A stretch of DNA of 8,911 nt from CAYYOS01 sp964473355 (GTDB lineage Bacteria > Pseudomonadota > Gammaproteobacteria > Burkholderiales > REEB80). The notes below the pieces were generated by a model that worked only from the letters and a program-made list of their open reading frames with translations, searched no databases and was not told the DNA's origin. Where the stretch lies: assembly GCA_964473355.1 (NCBI GenBank), contig CAYYOS010000105.1, positions 1 through 8,911 on the forward strand, in the 5' to 3' direction. The position numbers were made by a program, and so were the translations under genes. Shown in pieces: positions 1 through 5,303 of this stretch (position 1 is the stretch's first letter; each line of letters opens with the position of its first letter).

Positions 1-17
1 GGGAGGCGGATTTTTGA
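1..17 (+). CDS. rimM: RimM, 16S rRNA processing protein (C-terminal end only)
   Basis: Only the last codons are in the window. In the frame starting at base 3 the sequence reads Glu-Ala-Asp-Phe-stop (TGA at 15-17), and the two preceding bases GG fit the end of a Trp codon. RimM proteins commonly finish in a short acidic W-(D/E)-x-x-F tail, and rimM lies directly before trmD in the rpsP-rimM-trmD-rplS operon of gammaproteobacteria. RimM assists late maturation of the 30S subunit by binding near ribosomal protein uS19. The stop codon overlaps the TTG start of trmD by two bases, which suggests translational coupling. The identification rests on four residues plus position, so it is inference, though a well-fitting one. 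Confidence 0.7.
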
Positions 18-793
18 GCGCGCTGCAAATTGATGTACTGACGCTGTTCCCCCCGATGTTCGACGCCGTCAGCAAATATGGCATTACCGCCCGCGCTTTA
101 AACGAAGGATACTTTCACCTTCATACTTGGGATTTACGCGAGTTTAGCGATAACAACTATCGCTCCGTGGACGATAGGCCATACGGGGGCGGGCCGGGGA
201 TGGTAATGATGGCAGAACCGTTGGATCGCGCTATTGGGGCAGCGCGTAGGCGTCAGCAGGAGGCAGGCGTGGCTGCGCCCAAGGTGATTTATTTGTCACC
301 CCAAGGTCAGCCTTTTACGCACAGCACGGTGCTGGCTTTGCTTCAAGAGTCCGGCTTAGTCATGCTGGCGGGCCGTTATGAAGGTGTGGACGAGCGCCTT
401 TTGGAGCGATCAGTGGATTATGAAATCTCCATAGGCGATTACGTTTTATCCGGTGGAGAATTGCCGGCGATGGTTATTATTGATAGCTTAGTGCGCCAAA
501 TGCCGGGCGTGCTGGGGCACGCGGATTCCGCCGCGCAAGATTCATTTGTGGATGGATTGTTGGATTACCCTCATTACACGCGTCCTGAGAATTACGCGGA
601 CCGAGGGGTGCCGGCTGTGTTAAAATCTGGGAATCATGCGGCGATACTTCGCTGGCGCTTAAAACAAGCCTTAGGCCGCACCGCTTTGCGTAGAGCAGAT
701 TTGCTAAGCTCACGCGGGTTAAGCGCAGAGGAACAGACGTTGCTGGAAGAATTTAAGCAAGAACATCAAGAAGCATTTAGAACAAAGGAGTAG
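14..793 (+). CDS. trmD: tRNA (guanine-37-N1)-methyltransferase TrmD
   Basis: TrmD transfers a methyl group from S-adenosylmethionine to N1 of G37, next to the anticodon of tRNAs reading CUN, CCN and CGG, and so prevents +1 frameshifting. The 259-residue product is full length for the family (E. coli about 255). Visible signatures are the N-terminal IDVLTLFP, the YGGGPGM loop near residue 58, the trefoil-knot cofactor segments LSPQGQPF (94-101), LAGRYEGVDER (118-128) and ISIGDYVLSGGE (138-149), and the C-terminal DYPHYTRP (184-191) and SGNHAAI segments. Arg161 and Asp176 match the catalytic Arg154 and Asp169 of E. coli. The start is TTG at 14, chosen because the protein begins as family members do and GGGAGG at 1-6 is a good ribosome binding site. 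It overlaps the rimM stop and ends 2 bp before rplS. Confidence 0.97.
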   Translation: MSALQIDVLTLFPPMFDAVSKYGITARALNEGYFHLHTWDLREFSDNNYRSVDDRPYGGGPGMVMMAEPLDRAIGAARRRQQEAGVAAPKVIYLSPQGQPFTHSTVLALLQESGLVMLAGRYEGVDERLLERSVDYEISIGDYVLSGGELPAMVIIDSLVRQMPGVLGHADSAAQDSFVDGLLDYPHYTRPENYADRGVPAVLKSGNHAAILRWRLKQALGRTALRRADLLSSRGLSAEEQTLLEEFKQEHQEAFRTKE

Positions 794-795
794 TA

Positions 796-1179
796 ATGAA
801 TTTAATTCAAACCCTAGAGCAAAATGAGCTTGCTCGATTAGATAAAAAAATTCCGGTTTTCGCCAGCGGCGACACTGTGATCGTGAATGTCAATATCGTT
901 GAAGGCGAGCGTAAGCGCGTTCAAGCCTTCGAGGGCGTGGTGATTGCAAAACGCAACCGCGGCCTGAATTCTTCATTTATTGTTCGGAAGATTTCTTCGG
1001 GAGAAGGGGTAGAGCGGACTTTTCAAACTTATTCCCCGGCTATCGCGAGCATCGAGCTTAAACGCCGGGGCGACGTACGGCGTGCCAAATTGTATTATTT
1101 GCGCGAGCGTTCCGGAAAATCGGCCCGTATTAAGGAAAAGCTGGTAGCCCGCAAGCAGGAAGCGCCCACGCCGCAATAG
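796..1179 (+). CDS. rplS: 50S ribosomal protein L19 (bL19)
   Basis: L19 is a structural protein of the large subunit at the interface with the 30S subunit. The 127-residue sequence has the standard start (MNLIQTLEQNEL), the central FEGVVIAKRNRGLNSSFIVRK stretch (split here as FEGVVIA, then KRNRG and SFIVRK) and the segment VERTFQTYSP followed by IELKRRGDVRRAKLYYLRE. It is about 12 residues longer than the E. coli protein; the extra length is a basic C-terminal tail ending in APTPQ, as in many other proteobacteria. A strong ribosome binding site, AAAGGAG at 784-790, lies at the very end of trmD, two bases before the gap. This fits the usual higher output of the ribosomal protein than of TrmD from the same mRNA. 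Confidence 0.98.
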   Translation: MNLIQTLEQNELARLDKKIPVFASGDTVIVNVNIVEGERKRVQAFEGVVIAKRNRGLNSSFIVRKISSGEGVERTFQTYSPAIASIELKRRGDVRRAKLYYLRERSGKSARIKEKLVARKQEAPTPQ

Positions 1180-1181
1180 CG

Positions 1182-1670
1182 ATGGCCTCAGTACCCTCTT
1201 CGGTGCAGTATGACGCCACCCTTAAGACACCCTTCGCGGTCTTGGGCTTGGTAACCGAAGAGGACAAACTAACATCGATCACCTTTCTTCCCTTAGATTT
1301 TGCCTCACGCTCGCCCAAGACTTCTTTGGCGAAGGAGTGTGTTGCCCAGTTACGCGCTTACCTTACCGATCCCCACTTCAGTTTTGATTTGCCCTTAAAG
1401 CTAGCGGCTACCCCACATCGATTAAAAGTCTGGAACACGCTTAGGCGCATACCCATGGCTACGACCCGTACCTACGGAGAGGTGGCCAAAGAAATCCGCT
1501 CCAGCCCGCGAGCAGTAGGCCAAGCATGTGGTGCCAATCCTTTTCCCATCATTGTTCCGTGTCACCGCGTACTAGCTGTGGGTGGTATAGGTGGTTTTAT
1601 GCACAGCGTTAAGGGTGGCCCGTTAAGTATAAAAGCTTGGTTGCTTAAGCATGAGCAACACGGCCAGTGA
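1182..1670 (+). CDS. ogt: Methylated-DNA-[protein]-cysteine S-methyltransferase (Ogt/MGMT family)
   Basis: This suicide repair protein removes methyl or alkyl groups from O6 of guanine (and O4 of thymine) in DNA by transferring them to its own cysteine. The 162-residue protein has the N-terminal RNase-H-like domain (about 8-75) and the C-terminal domain with the helix-turn-helix (about 82-115): TYGEVAKEI with Tyr98, and SSPRAVGQACGANP with the candidate arginine finger Arg110. The active-site motif PCHRV has nucleophile Cys127, and a conserved Glu158 follows in LLKHE. No Ada-type regulatory domain is present, so it is the constitutive Ogt-like form. The loop between GGF (137-139) and the conserved Lys151 is about five residues longer than usual. 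The gene starts 2 bp after rplS with no evident ribosome binding site, so it probably relies on coupling. Its last 20 bases overlap xerD. Confidence 0.92.
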   Translation: MASVPSSVQYDATLKTPFAVLGLVTEEDKLTSITFLPLDFASRSPKTSLAKECVAQLRAYLTDPHFSFDLPLKLAATPHRLKVWNTLRRIPMATTRTYGEVAKEIRSSPRAVGQACGANPFPIIVPCHRVLAVGGIGGFMHSVKGGPLSIKAWLLKHEQHGQ

Positions 1671-2544
1671 ACTCGATGCGTTTTGTGATAGCTTGTGGCT
1701 AGAGGAGGGACTCGCACGAACAACGCTAGAATGCTACCGGCGTGACCTCAAGCAACTAGCGGTTTGGCTGTCTCCCCAGAATAAGTCGCTGCTTACCGCG
1801 GAACACGCCGACCTGCTTGGTTTTCTTGCCTTTAAAATTAGACACCATAATTCTCCTCGGACCACCAGCCGACAATTGTCCAGCATCAAACGCTGGTTCC
1901 GGTATGCGTTGCGTCATGGAAAAATTACTGTCGATCCCAGCCTGCAAATTGATTCTCCCAAACAACCGCGAACCCTACCTAAATCTATCTCGGAAAGCGC
2001 TGTAGAAGAGCTTCTCAATGCGCCTATGGTTGACCAAGCGTTAGGACTTCGTGATCGCGCCATGCTGGAAGTGCTGTATGCCACGGGTTTGCGCGTAAGT
2101 GAATTGGTTTCGTTAAAAAATGCTTCCTTAAATCTAAACATGGGAATCGTTAAAGTAGTGGGTAAGGGTAATAAAGAGCGCATCGTACCATTAGGCGAAG
2201 AGGCGATCAGTTGGCTCAGTCGTTATTTGCTAGAAGCGCGCCCCCAATTACTGGGTAAAAAAAATAGTGAGTTTTTATTTGTAAGCAACCGACGTAGCGC
2301 TATGACGCGCCAAGCTTTTTGGCACATCGTAAAACGTTATGCATTGCTTGCTGGCTTGTCGGGCGATCTTTCTCCGCATACCTTACGGCACGCGTTCGCC
2401 ACGCACTTATTAAATCACGGCGCAGATTTACGAATAGTGCAAATGTTGTTGGGGCACGCTGATATTTCTACTACACAGATTTATACGCACGTGGCGCGTC
2501 AGCGACTAAAAGAATTGCATACGCGACATCATCCGCGGGGATGA
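1651..2544 (+). CDS. xerD: Site-specific tyrosine recombinase XerD
   Basis: XerD acts with XerC at the chromosomal dif site to resolve chromosome dimers, under FtsK control at the division septum. The 297 residues match the family length (E. coli 298). The SAM-like core-binding domain covers about 5-90, with SLWLEEGLARTTLECYRRDL typical of XerD rather than XerC. The catalytic domain covers about 110-290. The full tyrosine recombinase set is present: Arg148 (TGLRVSEL), Lys172 (GKGNKER), His243 and Arg246 (SPHTLRHAFATHLL), His269 (LLGHADISTTQIY) and nucleophile Tyr278. The C-terminal HHPRG resembles the XerD tail. The start overlaps the end of ogt, with no strong ribosome binding site, so coupling is likely. 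From memory, Pseudomonas also has xerD a few genes downstream of rplS, which supports this as inherited context rather than an integrase insertion. Confidence 0.96.
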   Translation: MSNTASELDAFCDSLWLEEGLARTTLECYRRDLKQLAVWLSPQNKSLLTAEHADLLGFLAFKIRHHNSPRTTSRQLSSIKRWFRYALRHGKITVDPSLQIDSPKQPRTLPKSISESAVEELLNAPMVDQALGLRDRAMLEVLYATGLRVSELVSLKNASLNLNMGIVKVVGKGNKERIVPLGEEAISWLSRYLLEARPQLLGKKNSEFLFVSNRRSAMTRQAFWHIVKRYALLAGLSGDLSPHTLRHAFATHLLNHGADLRIVQMLLGHADISTTQIYTHVARQRLKELHTRHHPRG

Positions 2545-2552
2545 GAGCTGTT

Positions 2553-2582
2553 GGGCGCCAATAAGCGAAGCGCATTGCTCCG
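2553..2582. repeat. Degenerate REP-like palindromic repeat
   Basis: Just after xerD the sequence has arms GGCGCCAAT and ATTGCTCC around a core AAGCGAAGCGC. This resembles the GGCGCAAT...ATTGCGCC palindromes that I recall as intergenic repeats in many proteobacteria, here with a few mismatches. Such elements can stabilise 3' ends of mRNA. The family assignment is from memory of the pattern and is uncertain. Confidence 0.45.
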
Positions 2583-2632
2583 TATTTCCGTTTCACAGAC
2601 AGCATAACAAACTATTCGTTACCACTTCCGTC

Positions 2633-2653
2633 ATTCCCGCGAGAAGCGGGAAT
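2633..2653. repeat. ATTCCCGC-loop-GCGGGAAT inverted repeat (dRS3-like)
   Basis: Perfect 8-bp arms (2633-2640 and 2646-2653) flank a 5-base loop GAGAA. The left flank CGTC and right flank CCAGG match the widespread proteobacterial repeat GTCATTCCCGC...GCGGGAATCCAG. The ATTCCC-N-GGGAAT core is the pattern of the Neisseria dRS3 repeat, which can serve as a target for integration. The inverted repeat is certain; relation to dRS3 is by pattern only. Confidence 0.75.
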
Positions 2654-2671
2654 CCAGGCTTATATAAAAAT

Positions 2672-2703
2672 TGTCGGGGGTAGCCCGACAGCTAGGGCGC
2701 CCT
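2672..2703. repeat. Two adjacent hairpins: TGTCGGG/CCCGACA and palindrome AGGGCGCCCT
   Basis: The first is a 7-bp stem (2672-2678 with 2684-2690) around the loop GGTAG. The second is a perfect 10-bp self-complementary sequence at 2694-2703. They follow the ATTCCC repeat within 20 bp. No T-run follows, so they are not typical intrinsic terminators. They are probably part of the same composite repeat block. Confidence 0.6.
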
Positions 2704-2790
2704 GGAGCGTCGCCCGAGGGACCCGGTTTACGGGATCGGGCAGCGCAAGGGATGCCAGGCGACTGCGCTCTTATTCCGGGCCCCCGCATC

Positions 2791-2845
2791 CCGCTTTCGC
2801 GTCGCACCTACGCCAAGGCGTAGGCACTGCTCCTCGCGAAAGCGG
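2791..2845. repeat. Nested GC-rich inverted repeat
   Basis: An outer 11-bp pair, CCGCTTTCGCG (2791-2801) and CGCGAAAGCGG (2835-2845), encloses an inner 8-bp pair CCTACGCC/GGCGTAGG (2807-2814 and 2817-2824) around AA. Both pairs are perfect. Together they can fold into one long interrupted hairpin, or a cruciform, on either strand. The function is unknown. Confidence 0.75.
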
Positions 2846-2850
2846 TCGCC

Positions 2851-2876
2851 CTTCTTTTGTAAGGCCTTAAAGAAAG
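2851..2876. repeat. Imperfect hairpin centred on palindrome TAAGGCCTTA
   Basis: The perfect 10-bp palindrome at 2860-2869 is flanked by pyrimidine-rich CTTCTTTT and purine-rich AAGAAAG, which extend the pairing imperfectly. The following AAGTAACC resembles the end of a noncoding repeat I associate with many proteobacterial spacers, but that recollection is not firm. Confidence 0.5.
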
Positions 2877-2927
2877 TAACCCTTGATAAGGCCACCCTCC
2901 CCATCACGCTATGTTTTGTTCCCGCTC

Positions 2928-3013
2928 ACCAAGCCAGGCGGCTGCGCAACTCAACCTCGGCGCTAAAGCGCCTCGGGATTCGAACAATGCTCGCCGACTA
3001 CCCCTGGCTTGGT
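2928..3013. repeat. 11-bp perfect inverted repeat bounding an 86-bp segment
   Basis: ACCAAGCCAGG (2928-2938) is the exact reverse complement of CCTGGCTTGGT (3003-3013). Inside lies a short stem GGCGCT-AA-AGCGCC (2959-2972). A competing 7-base pairing, GCGCAAC (2944-2950) with GTTGCGC (3012-3018), overlaps the right arm. The arrangement looks like a small folded element or the ends of a miniature mobile element; no target-site duplication is obvious. Confidence 0.6.
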
Positions 3014-3100
3014 TGCGCTGCTCGGCGGAGGGTAAAGGGAGCCCAAGTCAAACCCGAAACTCGAAATAAGCACTAACTCCTAACTTTGCTTAAACACCCA

Positions 3101-3140
3101 TTTTTGCCTTCTAACTTTTGATTTTTGCCTTTTGCCTTCT
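3101..3140. repeat. T-rich degenerate direct repeat TTTTTGCCTT
   Basis: The unit TTTTTGCCTT occurs at 3101-3110 and again at 3122-3131, followed at once by a partial copy TTTGCCTTCT. Between them is CTAACTTTTGA, and a similar CTAACTTTG lies upstream near 3080. On the folB-sense strand this is A-rich, so it is not a T-run terminator for folB. It looks like a slippage-derived or low-complexity repeat. Confidence 0.6.
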
Positions 3141-3143
3141 CCC

Positions 3144-3494
3144 CTAAGCTGACCGTTCAATCACCACACCGAGATGCTTTACGTTTTTTATCAACCCTAA
3201 TTTGGTAACGGCGACTTTCACCCACGGCGCTTTATATTCTTGTAGAATTAATTTGGCAATATGCTCGGCGAGTGCCTCGACCAAGGAAAATTGTTTATTG
3301 GCTAAGCTGGCTTCGATGCGGTTTACTACGTCACCATAGTCGATGGTGTCTTCTACTTTATCGCTACTTGCCGCATGGGAATTAGGTAAACCAATGTCGA
3401 TATCTAAGATAACGGTTTGTGGAAGCTTGCGTTCCCATTCATAAATCCCGATGGTTAAATCGATTTTTATTTCATGCAAAAAAATAATGTCCAT
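3144..3494 (-). CDS. folB: Dihydroneopterin aldolase FolB
   Basis: FolB cleaves 7,8-dihydroneopterin to 6-hydroxymethyl-7,8-dihydropterin and glycolaldehyde in folate synthesis, and acts as a cytosolic oligomer. The 116 residues match the family (E. coli 122). The start MDIIFLHEIKIDLTIGIYEW corresponds to the conserved first strand with the TIG(I/V)Y(D/E)WE motif. DTIDYGDV supplies the pterin-site Tyr53, and LVEALAE supplies the binding Glu73. WVKVAVTK gives the catalytic Lys98, at the same position as E. coli Lys98, and GVVIER closes the domain. The residue after Lys98 is Leu where the family normally has Pro (KPGA-like), which is unusual. No strong ribosome binding site is seen before the ATG. 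It is divergent from plsY, as in E. coli. Confidence 0.95.
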   Translation of the reverse strand: MDIIFLHEIKIDLTIGIYEWERKLPQTVILDIDIGLPNSHAASSDKVEDTIDYGDVVNRIEASLANKQFSLVEALAEHIAKLILQEYKAPWVKVAVTKLGLIKNVKHLGVVIERSA

Positions 3495-3537
3495 CAGTCA
3501 AATATCGGAATTTTAGTAGGGGTGTTATTCTAAGATA
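3495..3537. promoter_or_regulatory. Shared 43-bp divergent region for folB and plsY
   Basis: Both genes must start transcription in or near this short AT-rich gap, or inside each other's 5' ends. On the + strand an extended -10-like TGTTATTCT (3523-3531) lies just before the plsY ATG, which would give a nearly leaderless mRNA. On the - strand TAAAAT with a weak TTATCT 17 bp upstream could serve folB. Neither has a convincing -35, so the exact promoters are not settled. Confidence 0.3.
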
Positions 3538-4113
3538 ATGTTAGGTAACTCGATAGTTATTATTTTTAGTGCCTACTTAATCGGCTCGCTGTCCTTCGCG
3601 ATTATCTCCAGCAAGGCACTTGGCCTACCCGACCCGCGTAGTTTCGGTTCAAAAAATCCGGGCGCCACCAATGTTCTGCGCAGCGGAAAAAAAATTGCGG
3701 CGCTGTTGACTTTGTTGGGTGATGCGCTAAAAGGTTGGGTGGCCGTCTTTATAGCCCAACAGTTAGGGTTTCCTGCAAACGTGGTTGCACTGACCGCAAT
3801 TGCGGTTTTTTTAGGGCACGTTTATCCTATATTTTTTTCCTTTCGCGGCGGTAAGGGCGTCGCGACCGTGTTGGGGATTATTCTCGCTTTAAATTTCTGG
3901 GTAGGCTTGGGCGTCGCCGCGACATGGATAGTGATGTACCTGATGTTTCGCATTTCTTCGTTGTCGGCTTTAACCGCGGCCACGCTGGCGCCCGTGTATG
4001 CGTGGTTGGCGCTACCGCTAATTTATTCCGCTACGACCTTATTTTTGTCGTTATTCGTGATATGGCGCCACCGCGAAAATATCCGGAATCTCATAGCGGG
4101 TCAGGAAAGCTAA
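3538..4113 (+). CDS. plsY: Acyl-phosphate:glycerol-3-phosphate acyltransferase PlsY
   Basis: PlsY is an inner-membrane enzyme that moves the acyl group from acyl-phosphate (made by PlsX) to glycerol-3-phosphate, the first step of phosphatidic acid synthesis. The 191-residue length fits. About five hydrophobic segments are visible, near residues 5-25, 54-75, 80-100, 110-135 and 145-175. The three cytosolic active-site motifs are present: GSKNPGATNVLR (37-48), GHVYPIFFSFRGGKGVAT (93-110) and HRENIRNLIAGQE (178-190). The ATG is preceded by only a weak ribosome binding site (TAAGA). The divergent folB neighbour and nearby tsaD match the gammaproteobacterial order. The gene converges on tsaD across an inverted-repeat spacer. 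Confidence 0.96.
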   Translation: MLGNSIVIIFSAYLIGSLSFAIISSKALGLPDPRSFGSKNPGATNVLRSGKKIAALLTLLGDALKGWVAVFIAQQLGFPANVVALTAIAVFLGHVYPIFFSFRGGKGVATVLGIILALNFWVGLGVAATWIVMYLMFRISSLSALTAATLAPVYAWLALPLIYSATTLFLSLFVIWRHRENIRNLIAGQES

Positions 4114-4121
4114 ACTGTTTT

Positions 4122-4245
4122 ATTCCGTTTCTGAATTAAAACTGGCTTTGTCGGCTTCGCCTCGCCGTCCCGCTAAACGGGATCGAGATATTACACATAC
4201 TGTCTTCGGCTTGCCTTTGTGCCATTTTTAATTTAGAAACGAAAT
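4122..4245. repeat. 25-bp imperfect inverted repeat between convergent plsY and tsaD
   Basis: The left arm at 4122-4146 (ATTCCGTTTCTGAATTAAAA then CTGGC) and the right arm at 4221-4245 are reverse complements at 22 of 25 positions; one mismatch becomes a G-U pair in RNA read on the + strand. The arms enclose 74 bp with a small stem TCCCG-CTAAA-CGGGA (4168-4182) and two similar stretches, TCGGCTTCGCC and TCGGCTTGCC. The element ends two bases before the complement of the tsaD stop. It could be a two-way transcription end signal for plsY and tsaD, or a miniature inverted-repeat element. No clear target duplication is visible. Confidence 0.7.
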
Positions 4246-4247
4246 TA

Positions 4248-5258
4248 CTAAGCTTCCGCTAAATTCCAACGCGGCATCACCGCAAACGAATAATTATTAG
4301 GCGACTGCGGGCGTAGTGCGCCGGCTAATGCAATCATCGCGCCGTTATCGGTACAAAATTCAAATTTAGGATAGTAGACTTTTTTATTTTGTCGCTCAGC
4401 GCGCGTCCAAAGCTCAGCCCGCAATCGCTTATTCGCGCCGACGCCGCCCGCTACCACCAAATTATTTAGCCCTGTTTCGGATAGTGCCTGCATAGCTTTA
4501 GTCGCGAGCACATCCACTATTGCTTCTTGCACGCCACGGGCAATATCCGCGCGCACCTGCGGATGCGCTAATGAATTTTTTCGTATAACAGTGATGACTG
4601 CGGTCTTTAATCCACTGAAGCTAAAATTAAGATCGCCGCTAGTAAGCATGGGACGGGGAAATGTGAATTTATCTGCTACGCCGGTTTTGGCGAGTTCCGC
4701 GAGCGCTGGCCCCCCAGGGTAGCCGAGATCCAAAACTTGGGCAATCTTGTCAAATGCCTCGCCAGCTGCATCGTCCACCGATTCGCCCAATAAACGGTAA
4801 TCACCAATGGTGTCTACCCGAAAAAGTTGCGTATGGCCCCCAGAAACTAACAGGGCTATAAAGGGTAAAGGGGGTGGGTCGGGCTCTAGCATGGGCGCTA
4901 ACAAGTGTGCTTCCATGTGATGAACCGGGATGGCAGGAATTTGCAAAGCCATGGCTAAGGCGTTAGCGATGCTCGCGCCAACTAACAGTGCTCCCGCTAG
5001 CCCCGGTCCTGCCGTGTAGGCAATGGCGCTTAAGTCCTGCAACGCGTAGCCCCCTGCGGCTAGAACCCGGCGAGTAAGCGGCAGCACCCGGCCGATATGA
5101 TCCCGCGAAGCCAACTCCGGCACCACCCCGCCATAAGCGTTATGCAGACTAACCTGGCTATGAAGGGCGTGCGCCAGCAGCCCTTTTTCGCTGTGATAAA
5201 GGGCTACGCCGGTTTCATCACAAGAACTTTCTATTCCCAATACCAGTTGAACTGTCAT
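4248..5258 (-). CDS. tsaD: tRNA N6-adenosine threonylcarbamoyltransferase TsaD
   Basis: TsaD works with TsaB and TsaE to transfer the threonylcarbamoyl group from threonylcarbamoyl-AMP to A37 of ANN-decoding tRNAs (t6A). The 336 residues match the E. coli protein (337). Visible ASKHA-fold signatures are LGIESSCDETGVALY (7-21), YGGVVPELASRDH (42-54), YTAGPGLAGALLVG (81-94), metal ligands in HHMEAH (His114, His118), the phosphate loop ALLVSGGHTQL (135-145), ESVDDAAGEAFDK, YPGGP, FSFSGLKTA, VAGGVGANKRLR and the late metal-binding Asp in CTDNGAMIALAG. The start is ATG at 5258; AAGGA on the minus strand lies 13 bases upstream, slightly far. It is transcribed divergently from the rpsU-dnaG-rpoD cluster, the usual gammaproteobacterial layout. 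Confidence 0.97.
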   Translation of the reverse strand: MTVQLVLGIESSCDETGVALYHSEKGLLAHALHSQVSLHNAYGGVVPELASRDHIGRVLPLTRRVLAAGGYALQDLSAIAYTAGPGLAGALLVGASIANALAMALQIPAIPVHHMEAHLLAPMLEPDPPPLPFIALLVSGGHTQLFRVDTIGDYRLLGESVDDAAGEAFDKIAQVLDLGYPGGPALAELAKTGVADKFTFPRPMLTSGDLNFSFSGLKTAVITVIRKNSLAHPQVRADIARGVQEAIVDVLATKAMQALSETGLNNLVVAGGVGANKRLRAELWTRAERQNKKVYYPKFEFCTDNGAMIALAGALRPQSPNNYSFAVMPRWNLAEA

Positions 5259-5274
5259 GGCGCTGCCAATATCC

Positions 5275-5303
5275 TTGAAATGCGGCTTAAGCTCGGATAT
5301 AAT
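5275..5303 (+). promoter_or_regulatory. Sigma-70 promoter for the rpsU-yqeY-dnaG-rpoD cluster
   Basis: A -35 box TTGAAA (5275-5280, four of six to TTGACA) and a perfect -10 box TATAAT (5298-5303) are separated by an ideal 17 bp. Transcription should start near 5310, giving a leader of about 20 bases before the rpsU ATG at 5330. The position matches the main promoter of the macromolecular synthesis operon known in E. coli. The -35 overlaps the candidate tsaD ribosome binding site on the other strand by two bases. Confidence 0.85.

Larger units (their letters stand above)
2545..3143. other. Gene-free, repeat-rich spacer between xerD and folB
   Basis: About 600 bp separate the xerD stop from the folB stop (the two genes converge). 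I find no open frame with recognisable protein content on either strand. The stretch from about 2690 to 3050 looks more GC-rich than the flanking genes and is crowded with inverted repeats, listed separately. No hairpin is followed by a clear T-run, so I cannot assign an intrinsic terminator for xerD. The layout suggests accumulation of small dispersed elements rather than a decayed gene, but a decayed gene cannot be excluded without a translated search. Confidence 0.7.

Noticed and set aside
477..713. Minus-strand open frame inside trmD, and similar antisense frames inside dnaG, xerD and rpoD.
   Set aside because: They lie wholly within well-identified genes, have no ribosome binding sites and no recognisable domains.
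1651..2544. Phage or integron integrase at the edge of a mobile element.
   Set aside because: The protein follows E. coli XerD along its whole length, with XerD-like N-terminus and tail, and it is coupled to housekeeping genes. No att repeats or cargo genes are present.
2672..2703. Intrinsic terminator for the trmD-rplS-ogt-xerD operon.
   Set aside because: The hairpins are stable but no T-run follows them on the + strand.
2633..3013. CRISPR array.
   Set aside because: The repeats differ from each other in sequence and spacing; there are no regular direct repeats with unique spacers.
2654..3060. Decayed protein gene on the minus strand within the spacer.
   Set aside because: Conceptual reading of parts of the reverse strand gave frequent stops and only low-complexity Arg/Gly/Pro/Ala-rich peptides typical of GC-rich repeats, with no recognisable family motif.
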